A stretch of DNA of 64,000 bases, taken from NCBI GenBank assembly GCA_963677375.2, contig CAXXIF010000006.1, forward strand, positions 62,001 through 126,000, read 5' to 3'. A model generated the notes under the pieces. The model was not told where the DNA came from. It made no database searches and worked only from the letters and a program-made list of their open reading frames with translations. The stretch comes from Pseudaeromonas sp963677375 (GTDB taxonomy: Bacteria > Pseudomonadota > Gammaproteobacteria > Enterobacterales > Aeromonadaceae). The stretch's first letter is position 1, and every line of letters begins with the position of its first letter. Below, in pieces: positions 48,560 to 57,721 of this stretch. A program made the translations under genes and the position numbers.

Positions 48560-49198
48560 ATGGAACATCTGGAATTTTCTGTATATCTGAAGTTTTTTAT
48601 TGGTCTGGTGGCGATCATTAACCCACTGGGCTTATTGCCGGTATTTGTCAGTCTGACAAATCATCAGACGGCACAAGAGCGGATGAAGACCAATACCACA
48701 GCCAATATTGCCGTCATGATCATCCTGTGGGTCTCCATGTTTGGTGGTCAGATGATTCTGGATGTATTTGGTATCTCCATTGCCTCTTTCCGTATTGCAG
48801 GCGGTTCACTGATAACCCTGATTGCGTGGTCGATGTTGCAAGGTAAACTGGGGGAGGTAAAACATAACAAGGAAGAGAAGGGCGAGAGTATCGCCAAAGA
48901 GTCCATCGCGGTTGTACCGCTAGCCCTGCCGCTGATGGCTGGGCCGGGGGCGATCAGCTCGACGATTGTCTACTCCAGCCAATTTCATACCCCGGGGCAG
49001 CTCTTCGGCTTGAGCCTAGTTGTGGTGATTTTTTCGTTATTTTCCTGGGCGGTATTTCGTGCCGCGCCTTTACTGTTTCGCCTGATGGGTAAAACCGGAA
49101 TTAACGTGGTCACCCGTATCATGGGGCTGATTATGATGTCCTTGGGGATCGAGATCATGGTGGCGGGCATCAAACATATGTTTCCCGGATTGATGTAA
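48560..49198 (+). CDS. ychE: MarC/YchE-family membrane protein
   Basis: 212 residues, six membrane segments of the MarC (NAAT) family; NPLGLLPVFVSLT near the first and second segments and MAGPGAISSTIVYSS in the middle are typical. Function unsettled; early reports of antibiotic resistance for MarC were not sustained. The name rests on similarity and on its place between adhE and oppA, as in E. coli. A small hairpin GGTGC/GCACC follows the stop. Confidence 0.9.
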   Translation: MEHLEFSVYLKFFIGLVAIINPLGLLPVFVSLTNHQTAQERMKTNTTANIAVMIILWVSMFGGQMILDVFGISIASFRIAGGSLITLIAWSMLQGKLGEVKHNKEEKGESIAKESIAVVPLALPLMAGPGAISSTIVYSSQFHTPGQLFGLSLVVVIFSLFSWAVFRAAPLLFRLMGKTGINVVTRIMGLIMMSLGIEIMVAGIKHMFPGLM

Positions 49199-49424
49199 TT
49201 CGGTGCACCCTAAGCACCAAAAGTGGGCGCGTGCTCTATAACTATTCATTTACTCTGCATATCAGGGTAAATAGATTGTAAAAAAACCGGCATTCCTGCA
49301 TATCTCCATAAAATCTATTGCATTATTACGCGTGTCAGGGAATTATTCATTGGCTCGAATATTGACCTTTGGCTCATTTGTGGCTGGTCAGTTCGGCAAG
49401 GACAATCTGATACGGAGTAAGGAC

Positions 49425-51098
49425 ATGACTCATAATAAAAAAGCGCTCGCACTGGCTGTAGCCTCTTCCATTCTGCTGTGGGGCTGTGGTCAGCCGCAAC
49501 AAGCAGAACCCAAAGCAGCAGCCCCGGCTGCCAAACAGGAAGCTGCCAAGGTGTTGAGCAAAGCTGATGTCAAATTGGCACCAGTTCAAGAATTAGTGAA
49601 AGGTAACGGCTCCGAGCCAGCAACCCTGGATCCGGCCAAGACAGAGGGAACTGTCGAATCCAATATTCAGCGTGATCTGTATGAAGGTCTGGTCACTACG
49701 GGTCCGAATGGTGAAATCCGTCCGGCCGTGGCTGAGCGTTGGGAAAGCAAAGATAACAAGGTGTACACCTTCTATCTGCGTAAAGATGCCAAGTGGTCTA
49801 ACGGCGATCCAGTCACCGCGGGTGACTTCGTTTATGCCTTCCGTCGTGTAGTGGATCCCAAGACGGGCTCTCCCTATTCCTGGTACCTTGAAACTCCGGG
49901 TATCGTGAATGCTTCTGCCATTATCAACGGTAAGGCCAAGCCGGAAGAGCTGGGCGTCAAGGCGATTGACGATTACACCTTTGAAGTGACCCTTGAAAGA
50001 CCCATCTCCTACTTCGTCAGCATGATGGCACATACCACCGTATATCCAGAGCCACAGAAAGTGATCGAGAAATTCGGTGACAAGTGGACTCAGCCTGGCA
50101 ATTTGGTCGGCAATGGCGCATACAACCTCAAAGAGTGGGTTGTGAACGAGAAGATCGTACTCGAACGCAACAAGACTTATTGGGATGATGCACATACCAC
50201 CATCAACAAGGTAACTTACCTGCCAATCCAGTCACAAAATGCCGACATGAACCGCTATCTGGCCGGTGAAGTCGACATTACCTACGAAACCCCGATCGAA
50301 CAGTTCAAGCGCCTGCAAACAGAGCGTCCGGATGAAGTTCGAGTTACCGGTTACGTCGGTACCTATTACTACGAATTCAATTGCAAGAAGAAGCCGTTTG
50401 ATGACGTTCGGGTGCGTAAAGCACTGGCTTACGCCATCGACCGTAATGTGATTGCTGATGCGGTCATGGGGCAGGGGCAAAAACCCGCTTATGGTCTGGT
50501 TCCTGACTTCGTCGACGGCTTCGTGCCTGAGGTTCCTGCGTATGCCAAGCTGACGCAGGCACAACGTAACGAAGAAGCCAAGACGATGCTGAAAGAAGCT
50601 GGTTTCGACGAGGCTCACCCGCTGAAGTTTGAACTGCTGTACAACACCAGTGAGAACCACAAAAAGGTGGCGGTTGCTGTTGCTGCCATGTGGAAGAAGA
50701 CACTGGGTGTTGATGTGGCGCTGGTCAATCAGGAATGGAAAACTTACCTGGAGACCAAGTCTGGCGGTAATTTCGACGTCGCGCGTGCCGGTTGGATTGC
50801 GGACTACAACGAAGCGTCTTCCATGCTGGATCTGAAGCAGACCACTCATGGTAACAACGACGGTAAGTACTCCAATCTGAAGTACGACGAGTTGATGGCC
50901 AAGAGCCGCGAGGTTGCGGATTCAGCAGCCCGCAACAAGCTGTATGCCGAAGCCGAAACCATTCTGGCCGCAGATATGCCGCTGGCTGACATCTATCAAT
51001 ACGTGACAGCCCGTCTGGTCAAGCCTTATGTCGGTGGTTACCCCAACAACCCGTTGGATAACCTCTACACCAAGGATATGTATATCATTGCTCACTAA
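49425..51098 (+). CDS. oppA: oligopeptide ABC transporter, substrate-binding protein
   Basis: Binds 2-5 residue peptides and delivers them to OppBC. 557 residues, SBP_bac_5 family: PATLDPAKTEGTVESNIQRD, NGDPVTAGDFVYAFRRVVDP and LAYAIDRNVIADAVMG. The start at 49425 has GAGTAAGGA before it. The signal peptide ends in L-W-G-C at Cys21, a lipobox, followed by a Gln/Pro/Ala linker to residue 45. E. coli OppA is a soluble periplasmic protein without such a Cys; this one is probably membrane-tethered. A hairpin after the stop likely reduces transcription into oppBCDF, so OppA is made in excess. Confidence 0.94.
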   Translation: MTHNKKALALAVASSILLWGCGQPQQAEPKAAAPAAKQEAAKVLSKADVKLAPVQELVKGNGSEPATLDPAKTEGTVESNIQRDLYEGLVTTGPNGEIRPAVAERWESKDNKVYTFYLRKDAKWSNGDPVTAGDFVYAFRRVVDPKTGSPYSWYLETPGIVNASAIINGKAKPEELGVKAIDDYTFEVTLERPISYFVSMMAHTTVYPEPQKVIEKFGDKWTQPGNLVGNGAYNLKEWVVNEKIVLERNKTYWDDAHTTINKVTYLPIQSQNADMNRYLAGEVDITYETPIEQFKRLQTERPDEVRVTGYVGTYYYEFNCKKKPFDDVRVRKALAYAIDRNVIADAVMGQGQKPAYGLVPDFVDGFVPEVPAYAKLTQAQRNEEAKTMLKEAGFDEAHPLKFELLYNTSENHKKVAVAVAAMWKKTLGVDVALVNQEWKTYLETKSGGNFDVARAGWIADYNEASSMLDLKQTTHGNNDGKYSNLKYDELMAKSREVADSAARNKLYAEAETILAADMPLADIYQYVTARLVKPYVGGYPNNPLDNLYTKDMYIIAH

Positions 51099-51120
51099 GA
51101 GTCTCCTGGAGCCATGAATA

Positions 51121-51147
51121 GAAACCCGCCCTCTGGGCGGGTTTCTC
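51121..51147 (+). terminator. hairpin between oppA and oppB, partial terminator
   Basis: GAAACCCGCCC, TCT loop, GGGCGGGTTTC then TC. A strong stem with a short T run; it lies inside the operon and should act as an attenuator. Confidence 0.75.
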
Positions 51148-51189
51148 ATGCTTGGTAATGGGAGCTCTGAAGCCTGTGCCGGAATCACT

Positions 51190-52110
51190 ATGTTAAAATT
51201 CATACTAAAACGTCTGTTGGAATCCATCCCGACTCTGCTGGTGTTGATTACTGTCTCGTTTTTCATGATGCGGTTTGCACCGGGGAATCCGTTCTCGACG
51301 GAGCGCGGACTCGCCCCCGAGGTCATGGCCAACATTCAACAAAAATACGGGCTGGATAAGCCGGTGTATCAGCAATATTTGACCTACCTGGGCAACCTTG
51401 TGCAGGGTGATTTGGGTCCCTCTTTCAAATACAAAGATTTTTCGGTCAACGATCTGGTCAGCAAGGCGCTGCCGGTCTCGGCTACCATTGGTTCCCTGGC
51501 TTTTTTGCTGGCGCTGGGACTGGGAGTGAGCCTCGGGATCATGGCGGCATTGCGACAGAATAGCTGGGTCGATTACACCAGTATGTCGTTGGCCATGCTC
51601 GGGGTGGTGATGCCCTCGTTTGTGCTGGCGCCCGTGCTCACCCTGGTTTTTGCCATCGGCTTGAAATGGCTTCCTGCCGGGGGCTGGAATGGTGGTCAGC
51701 CGCAATTCCTGGTTCTGCCAGTCATCGGCATGACCATGTACTACATCTCTTCCATCGCCCGGATCATGCGCGGCAGCATGATTGAAACCATGAACTCCAA
51801 CTTCATCCGGACTGCACGGGCTAAGGGATTACCGTTACACCACATCATCTTGCGGCATGCCCTGCGTCCGGCCATGTTACCGGTCGTTTCCTATCTCGGC
51901 CCGGCCTTTGTCGGCATCATCACCGGCTCTGTGGTCATCGAAACCATCTTCGGTTTACCGGGTATCGGCCAGTTATTTGTCAATGGTGCCTTGAATCGGG
52001 ATTACTCCATGGTGCTGGGTTTAACCATTCTGGTAGGTGCTCTGACGATCACCTTTAACGCGGTGGTGGATATTCTCTATGCCTTCATCGATCCCAAGAT
52101 CCGCTACTGA
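51190..52110 (+). CDS. oppB: oligopeptide ABC transporter permease OppB
   Basis: Inner-membrane permease, 306 residues like E. coli OppB. Six membrane segments, N-terminal oppB signature FAPGNPF, and the EAA loop contacting the ATPases (FIRTARAKGLPLHHIILRHA). The ATG at 51190 gives the E. coli N-terminus (MLKFILKRLLE); the frame is open 14 codons upstream, back into the attenuator. Followed by oppC after 14 bases. Confidence 0.95.
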   Translation: MLKFILKRLLESIPTLLVLITVSFFMMRFAPGNPFSTERGLAPEVMANIQQKYGLDKPVYQQYLTYLGNLVQGDLGPSFKYKDFSVNDLVSKALPVSATIGSLAFLLALGLGVSLGIMAALRQNSWVDYTSMSLAMLGVVMPSFVLAPVLTLVFAIGLKWLPAGGWNGGQPQFLVLPVIGMTMYYISSIARIMRGSMIETMNSNFIRTARAKGLPLHHIILRHALRPAMLPVVSYLGPAFVGIITGSVVIETIFGLPGIGQLFVNGALNRDYSMVLGLTILVGALTITFNAVVDILYAFIDPKIRY

Positions 52111-52124
52111 GCCTGAGGTGGAAT

Positions 52125-53033
52125 ATGGTGCTTAGCAAACCCAAGCAACAAGCCGTCTCCTCCTTCGCGAGCGAGCTGGAAATCAAGGGGCGCTCCCTGT
52201 GGCAAGATGCCACGCGCCGCTTCTTTAAGAACCGGGCGGCATTGGCCAGCCTGATCATTCTCTCCTTCATCAGCTTGCTGGTGATTCTGGGACCTTTACT
52301 CTCCGCTTACGCATTTGATGATCCGGATTGGGGCTCGATGCACTCGGCTCCCGATCTGTCGACTGGCCACTATTTTGGTACCGACAGTCTGGGTCGTGAT
52401 CTGTTTGTCCGCACCCTGATGGGCGGGCGAATTTCGCTGATGGTCGGGGTCCTGGGGGCTCTGGTGGCTGTTGTCATCGGCACCCTGTATGGTGCCGCTG
52501 CCGGCTTCATCGGTGGGCGTCTGGATCGGGTCATGATGCGGACGCTGGAGATCCTGTATGCGTTCCCCTTCATGTTCTTCGTCATCATGCTGGTGACCTT
52601 CTTCGGTCGGAACTTGTGGCTGATTTTCATCGCCATCGGGGCCGTGAGCTGGCTGGATATGGCGCGGATTGTGCGTGGCCAGACCCTGAGCCTCAAGAGT
52701 AAGGAGTTCATCGAGGCGGCCCACGTCTGTGGCGTCTCCCAATGGAAGATCATCACGCGCCATATAGTCCCGAACGTCTTGGGGATCGTCGTGGTCTACT
52801 CCACCTTGCTGGTGCCGGGCATGATCCTGTTTGAATCATTCCTGAGCTTCCTGGGTCTGGGCGTGCAAGAGCCGATGACCAGTTGGGGGGCCTTGCTGGA
52901 TGAGGGCTCCAAATCGATGGAAGTCGCACTGTGGCAACTGCTGTTCCCGGCAGGTTTCATGGTGGTGACCCTTTTCTGCTTCAACTTCCTGGGTGACGGT
53001 CTGCGTGACGCCCTGGACCCTAAAGACCGTTAA
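52125..53033 (+). CDS. oppC: oligopeptide ABC transporter permease OppC
   Basis: Second permease, 302 residues, as in E. coli. The long N-terminal stretch before segment 1 (SLWQDATRRFFKNRAALASL) is typical. EAA loop KEFIEAAHVCGVSQWKIITRH. GAGGTGG precedes the ATG. Pairs with OppB to form the pore; oppD starts 10 bases after the stop. Confidence 0.95.
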   Translation: MVLSKPKQQAVSSFASELEIKGRSLWQDATRRFFKNRAALASLIILSFISLLVILGPLLSAYAFDDPDWGSMHSAPDLSTGHYFGTDSLGRDLFVRTLMGGRISLMVGVLGALVAVVIGTLYGAAAGFIGGRLDRVMMRTLEILYAFPFMFFVIMLVTFFGRNLWLIFIAIGAVSWLDMARIVRGQTLSLKSKEFIEAAHVCGVSQWKIITRHIVPNVLGIVVVYSTLLVPGMILFESFLSFLGLGVQEPMTSWGALLDEGSKSMEVALWQLLFPAGFMVVTLFCFNFLGDGLRDALDPKDR

Positions 53034-53043
53034 GGAGCACGTC

Positions 53044-54027
53044 ATGTCACTGTTAGTTGTCAATGATCTGCGTGTCGAGTTCAAAACCCCGGAAGGGAAT
53101 GTGGTCGCCGTCAACGATCTCAATTTTTCACTGGATGCTGCTGAAACCCTGGGAATCGTCGGCGAATCCGGCTCAGGCAAGAGTCAGACCGCCTTTGCCC
53201 TGATGGGACTGCTGGCCAAGAACGGCATCATTACTGGCTCGGCCAAGTTCGAGGATAAAGAGATCCTCAACCTGCCGGTCAAAGAGTTGAACCGTATCCG
53301 AGCCGAAAAGATCTCCATGATCTTCCAGGACCCTATGACCTCGCTGAACCCCTATATGAAGGTCGGCACCCAGCTGATGGAAGTCTTGCTGTTGCACAAG
53401 GGGATGAGCAAGGCAGACGCTTTTGCCGCCTCGGTGCGCATGCTGGATGCGGTCAAGATCCCAGAAGCGCGCAAGCGGATGAACATGTTTCCCCACGAGT
53501 TCTCCGGTGGTATGCGGCAGCGGGTCATGATCGCCATGGCCTTGTTGTGCAATCCAAAATTGCTGATCGCCGATGAACCGACGACCGCACTGGATGTGAC
53601 AGTGCAGGCGCAAATCATGACCCTGCTCAACGAGCTGAAGCGTGATTTCAATACCGCCATCATCATGATTACCCATGATCTGGGTGTTATTGCCGGTCTG
53701 TGCGACAAGGTGCTGGTGATGTATGCCGGTCGGACCATGGAGTACGGCAAGGTCAACGATATCTTCTATCGTCCGTCTCATCCTTACACCGAAGGGCTGC
53801 TCAAGGCGATCCCCCGTCTGGATAGCGAAGGGGAAGTGCTGGCGACTATTCCGGGGAACCCGCCTAATCTGCTGCGTCTGCCCAAGGGGTGTCCATTCCA
53901 GGAGCGCTGCCATCGGGTCAGCGATATCTGCCGCAACAAGGCACCGGAATTGACAGGTTTCCATGATGGTCGCTTGCGCGCCTGTCACTGGGACTGGGAA
54001 GAGATTGAGCAGGGAGGACAAGCGTGA
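53044..54027 (+). CDS. oppD: oligopeptide ABC transporter ATP-binding protein OppD
   Basis: ABC ATPase of 327 residues. Walker A GESGSGKSQT, signature FSGGMRQRVMIAMAL, Walker B LLIADEPTTALD, and a C-terminal oligopeptide-type extension with Cys residues (GCPFQERCHRVSDICRNKAP) as in family members with an iron-sulfur cluster or zinc site. Start at 53044 chosen by AAGGAG upstream and by E. coli alignment. Its stop overlaps the oppF start by one base (TGATG). Confidence 0.95.
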   Translation: MSLLVVNDLRVEFKTPEGNVVAVNDLNFSLDAAETLGIVGESGSGKSQTAFALMGLLAKNGIITGSAKFEDKEILNLPVKELNRIRAEKISMIFQDPMTSLNPYMKVGTQLMEVLLLHKGMSKADAFAASVRMLDAVKIPEARKRMNMFPHEFSGGMRQRVMIAMALLCNPKLLIADEPTTALDVTVQAQIMTLLNELKRDFNTAIIMITHDLGVIAGLCDKVLVMYAGRTMEYGKVNDIFYRPSHPYTEGLLKAIPRLDSEGEVLATIPGNPPNLLRLPKGCPFQERCHRVSDICRNKAPELTGFHDGRLRACHWDWEEIEQGGQA

Positions 54028-55016
54028 TGAGCGACAAGAAGCTGTTGCTGGAGGTGGATGCACTCAAGGTTCACTTCAAGATCAAAAGCGACAAGAGCTG
54101 GCCCTGGTCACCGGCCCTGGATCTCAAGGCGGTAGATGGGGTCTCCATCAAGTTGTATGAAGGGGAAACTCTGGGTGTGGTCGGCGAGTCCGGCTGCGGC
54201 AAATCCACCTTCGCCCGGGCCATTATCGGCCTGGTGCCGGCGACCGACGGCACTGTGGTCTGGTTGGGTCAGGATCTGACCAAGCTGCCGGCTCGTGAGC
54301 TGCGGGAAAAGCGCAAAGAGATCCAGATGATTTTCCAGGACCCGCTGGCTTCTTTGAACCCGCGGATGACCATAGGGGACATCATTGCTGAACCCTTGCA
54401 GACCTTCTATCCGGAGCTCGGCAAGGTTGAGGTGATGGATAGGGTCAAGGCGATCATGATGCGAGTGGGCCTGCTGCCGAATCTCATCAACCGTTACCCC
54501 CATGAGTTCTCCGGTGGTCAGTGTCAGCGCATTGGTATTGCCCGCGCTTTGATTCTCGAACCGAAGATGATCATCTGTGATGAGCCGGTTTCGGCGCTGG
54601 ATGTTTCCATCCAGGCGCAGGTGGTCAACCTGCTCAAAGAGCTGCAGACCGAGATGGGGTTATCCCTGGTGTTTATCGCCCACGACTTGTCGGTAGTGAA
54701 GCACATTTCGGATCGGGTGCTGGTGATGTACCTGGGCAATGCGGTCGAGTTGGGGACCCGAAAGGCTATCTACTCCAACCCGTTGCACCCCTACACCAAG
54801 GCGCTGATGTCGGCGGTGCCGATCCCGGACCCGGAGCTGGAGCGCAGCAAGACCATCCAGATCCTGGAAGGAGACTTGCCGTCGCCCATCAACCCGCCTT
54901 CCGGCTGCGTGTTCCGTACCCGCTGCCCGATTGCTGGCCCCGAGTGCGCCAAAACGCGTCCGGGCATCACGGGTAATGATGACCATGCCGTCTCCTGCTT
55001 GAAGGTGAGAGTGTAA
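54027..55016 (+). CDS. oppF: oligopeptide ABC transporter ATP-binding protein OppF
   Basis: Partner ATPase, 329 residues. Walker A GESGCGKSTFARAI, signature FSGGQCQRIGIARALI, Walker B MIICDEPVSALD, C-terminal Cys-rich extension (GCVFRTRCPIAGPECAKTRP). AGGGAGGA lies 8 bases before the ATG at 54027; a GTG at 54024 is in frame. Overlap with oppD fits tight coupling in equal amounts. Last gene of the operon; terminator follows. Confidence 0.95.
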   Translation: MSDKKLLLEVDALKVHFKIKSDKSWPWSPALDLKAVDGVSIKLYEGETLGVVGESGCGKSTFARAIIGLVPATDGTVVWLGQDLTKLPARELREKRKEIQMIFQDPLASLNPRMTIGDIIAEPLQTFYPELGKVEVMDRVKAIMMRVGLLPNLINRYPHEFSGGQCQRIGIARALILEPKMIICDEPVSALDVSIQAQVVNLLKELQTEMGLSLVFIAHDLSVVKHISDRVLVMYLGNAVELGTRKAIYSNPLHPYTKALMSAVPIPDPELERSKTIQILEGDLPSPINPPSGCVFRTRCPIAGPECAKTRPGITGNDDHAVSCLKVRV

Positions 55017-55076
55017 GGCACAGGGATTCCATGAGGAGTTCGGAATAACTGTTATTACTCATGGAATAAGCAATAA

Positions 55077-55106
55077 AAGAAGCCACCCAGTCGGGTGGCT
55101 TCTTTA
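55077..55106. terminator. two-way terminator after oppF
   Basis: AAGAAGCCACCC, AGTC loop, GGGTGGCTTCTT; T on one side and, on the other strand, T from the A-run. It lies between oppF and the convergent lipoprotein gene. Confidence 0.88.
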
Positions 55107-55119
55107 TATGTTCACTGCG

Positions 55120-57216
55120 TTATTCGACTTGGCTATTCTGACGTATCCGGCCGCTGATGCGAATATCATTATCCAGACAGGTTAGTTGATAATTCACGGC
55201 GACGGCCTCTTCCGACAGAATATCAATCGTTGGGTCGACGTAATTTATTGTTAACTCAGAATTAGAGCACAATGTACTCCAATCAATACTGTCACCCAAG
55301 GATTCCTGTGTTGAATAAGTGGATTGGTAGTAGGAATTCCAGATCAGGTTGGCCTGTGATTGATTGCTGAATTGATATACCTTCTGTGTACCGGTATCCA
55401 CCGTCGGTGCCACAGCAATGGTCAGCATGGCCTCAGAAGGCTTACTGCTACTAAAGGCTCGATATAACCTGAATTCTTCATAGCTATGATAAACTGAAGG
55501 TATTTCATGCCCAATGGCGCCGACTAATAGATTCCGTTTTGGTTTACTGATGCCATTTACACTATCAATCGAGATAAAGGTTTTATCCTGGTTGCTGTTA
55601 ATGTATTGAATGTCTTTATCTGTCGACACCATCGTGTTGTTGGTGGTGCTGAGCGTCAACCTGGAAATTCGTCCAGGCAGAACCGCAGCTGAATTAACTA
55701 GGCGAACACTATTATCGTCTAGGGTTTGCAGTGTTAAGCCTTCCATTACATCAGAGTCCAACCACCAATACATATTTTGCAAGTTTGGATCAATATAGGA
55801 GGCAGAGATTGTTTTATCTTGACCAATGATTGCAAATTCATCATTGCCCGCATCCAGCAGCAGGCTGGGGGTAACATAGTTACCGTTGGTCTTAAAGCGC
55901 AACGTGCCAAGATTTTTTTCTCCTGAGTAGATGTTTAGACTGTAATTAATACCTGCGAGTAACGGTTTTTTCGGAGAAATATATAAACGCTGTCCTTCCC
56001 AATGTGTTACAGCCTCTACATCGGAGCTACCATTGAGTGGATCTTCATAGGTATAGAAACTCGCGGTGACATTGGATTTATGGTTGATCAGCACACTCAG
56101 TTGAGGCATCGTGCCGACATCAGCCAGTTCATATACAACATCCTGCGGCAGGTCATAAGGGTTGTTGTATTTGCTAATGGAGGAGTCAAAATTCATCGTA
56201 CTCCAGATGGCTTTGGTTTCCCCGAAATTGGCTAAATGTACCCGTTCTTCAATATCGAACTGCGTTGGATAACGCAATAAGCCACCGCTCATAAATTGTT
56301 GCCAATTATCCGCGGTACTATCCGAAAAATCACTTCCTTTCCCGATGACATTTACAATGCCATTGCTGTCCGATACCAAATTTATATAGGTGTTGTTTTT
56401 CCCTGTGATAGAAATGCTACCTGTGCTGGGTAACTCTCCCATCTGGCCTGTAATCGGGTTGGTGGTTTTTATATCGACATATTTATTGTCAGCTAATAGT
56501 GCAATGCGTGCGTTAGTCGTAATGGAATATTTGGCATCCTGTTCATTCCAAATGCCAGAATAGGTGTAATTTTCCAATCGATAATAGTTGGCGAGGGTAA
56601 ATGGTCGCGTGCTATTTGAACTCATCTGCAGCGTGGTTTTACCAGCGCCATCTACATCGACATTGGCTGTTAATTCGCCATTAAACTCAATGCTATAGGT
56701 ATTATTAGCATCATCCGTGTAGGTCTGACTCAGTTGTGTTGTATCAATATGGTATTCTGCGTGTGATATTTTTTCGGAACTGTTTTCCGCCATGGATATC
56801 GTCATTGTAATCCGACCTGAAACTGGATAATACAATCCTGATAATTGACAATTAGAAGGGAGGTTTATAGTAATTTGATCACCGTTACTCCATTTTTTCT
56901 CGGTCAGTCTTGATGCTTCAAAGGTTATTATTTTTGGACTGTAATGTGTGTCGCCATCACAACTAATTAGTTTTTCATTCGTGGTTCCCAATAGATCTGG
57001 AGCACTAATACTTAATACGCCTAGTTCTGCTGGATATTGAATTAAGTCCAAAGTGGCCGCTGCTTTAGTCAATGTTCCGGTGGATATCTCAAGTTGTGAA
57101 AGAGAACTCCCACCTCCGGAGTCATCCGGGTTTTTTGTTTCACCCCCACCGCTGCCACCACCACAAGCCGTTAATAAGATAGCGGCAATTGCCAATAGGC
57201 TGTTTTCATTTCTCAT
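55120..57216 (-). CDS. large lipoprotein of unknown family, 698 residues
   Basis: I do not recognise this protein. Signal peptide of 17 residues ends in L-T-A-C at Cys18, followed by a Gly/Ser-rich linker with GGGSGGG and GGGSS (19-40), typical of surface lipoproteins with a flexible tether. The rest is rich in Asn, Ser, Thr, Tyr and Ile with beta-strand spacing, and resembles stacked Ig-like or beta-sandwich domains; several Cys (pairs near residues 84 and 121 and near 655 and 683) could form disulfides. Base composition is clearly more AT-rich than the flanking opp and aroP genes, which suggests acquisition. No partner genes are beside it. Confidence 0.8.
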   Translation of the reverse strand: MRNENSLLAIAAILLTACGGGSGGGETKNPDDSGGGSSLSQLEISTGTLTKAAATLDLIQYPAELGVLSISAPDLLGTTNEKLISCDGDTHYSPKIITFEASRLTEKKWSNGDQITINLPSNCQLSGLYYPVSGRITMTISMAENSSEKISHAEYHIDTTQLSQTYTDDANNTYSIEFNGELTANVDVDGAGKTTLQMSSNSTRPFTLANYYRLENYTYSGIWNEQDAKYSITTNARIALLADNKYVDIKTTNPITGQMGELPSTGSISITGKNNTYINLVSDSNGIVNVIGKGSDFSDSTADNWQQFMSGGLLRYPTQFDIEERVHLANFGETKAIWSTMNFDSSISKYNNPYDLPQDVVYELADVGTMPQLSVLINHKSNVTASFYTYEDPLNGSSDVEAVTHWEGQRLYISPKKPLLAGINYSLNIYSGEKNLGTLRFKTNGNYVTPSLLLDAGNDEFAIIGQDKTISASYIDPNLQNMYWWLDSDVMEGLTLQTLDDNSVRLVNSAAVLPGRISRLTLSTTNNTMVSTDKDIQYINSNQDKTFISIDSVNGISKPKRNLLVGAIGHEIPSVYHSYEEFRLYRAFSSSKPSEAMLTIAVAPTVDTGTQKVYQFSNQSQANLIWNSYYQSTYSTQESLGDSIDWSTLCSNSELTINYVDPTIDILSEEAVAVNYQLTCLDNDIRISGRIRQNSQVE

Positions 57217-57721
57217 GGTCGATTCATTTCCATTCGGTTAGCAAACTACAGTTGTTTTATTGTTATCAAGCGTGATTTATACGTTCAGGGTCTATCGGGC
57301 TGTGTTAAAAAATGTAAAGGAGCAATGATAGAGTGATGGCTCTATATAGAAAGCACCATGGATAAGAAGCATGAACTGGTTCACATTTGACTCTGTGGTG
57401 GGCTGTTTTCTTGGTTGCTAGTGAATTAAACCAGCTCAGAACATGTTCCTTCTTGAATGCAATGACTCTCTGCTGTTTTTCGATGGTATTGTGCTGCTAA
57501 AAGGCTCTAAGAATAGTATTCTTGTCGGCGGCACAGCCAGAATAGGAGAAAGCCCGCGTCATAGTGGTTTGGTGTATTTATAGTGGCAGCGAGCGCCACC
57601 CCAAGATGACGGCCTCCAGTCATTGATAAACGGACTTTTTCGGGGGGTTAACCCGAGAATTATCAATGGAACTGTTGGTGCCGACCTAAATGTATCGATA
57701 GTCAATGAGGAACCTCATTCC
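57217..57721. other. lipoprotein-aroP divergent region, 505 bases
   Basis: No gene seen. The frame of aroP is open from 57623, but a start there would translate through two folded segments, so I treat this as leader. Holds the promoters of both genes, a hairpin at 57583-57599 (GTGGC/GCCAC) and a larger fold at 57621-57668. Only one half of a TyrR-type box (TGTAAA, 57312) was seen. Confidence 0.5.
57621..57668 (+). promoter_or_regulatory. folded leader element upstream of aroP
   Basis: In RNA, CAUUGAUAA pairs with UUAUCAAUG (9 bp); inside it UUUUCGGG pairs with CCCGAGAA (8 bp with one G-U) closing a 7-base loop, with a 7-base bulge on the left side. It ends 54 bases before the aroP ATG. It could be a leader control element; no known riboswitch is recognised. 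Confidence 0.45.

Noticed and set aside
57301..57320. TyrR box upstream of aroP
   Set aside because: Only TGTAAA is present; the matching TTTACA half at six bases is absent.
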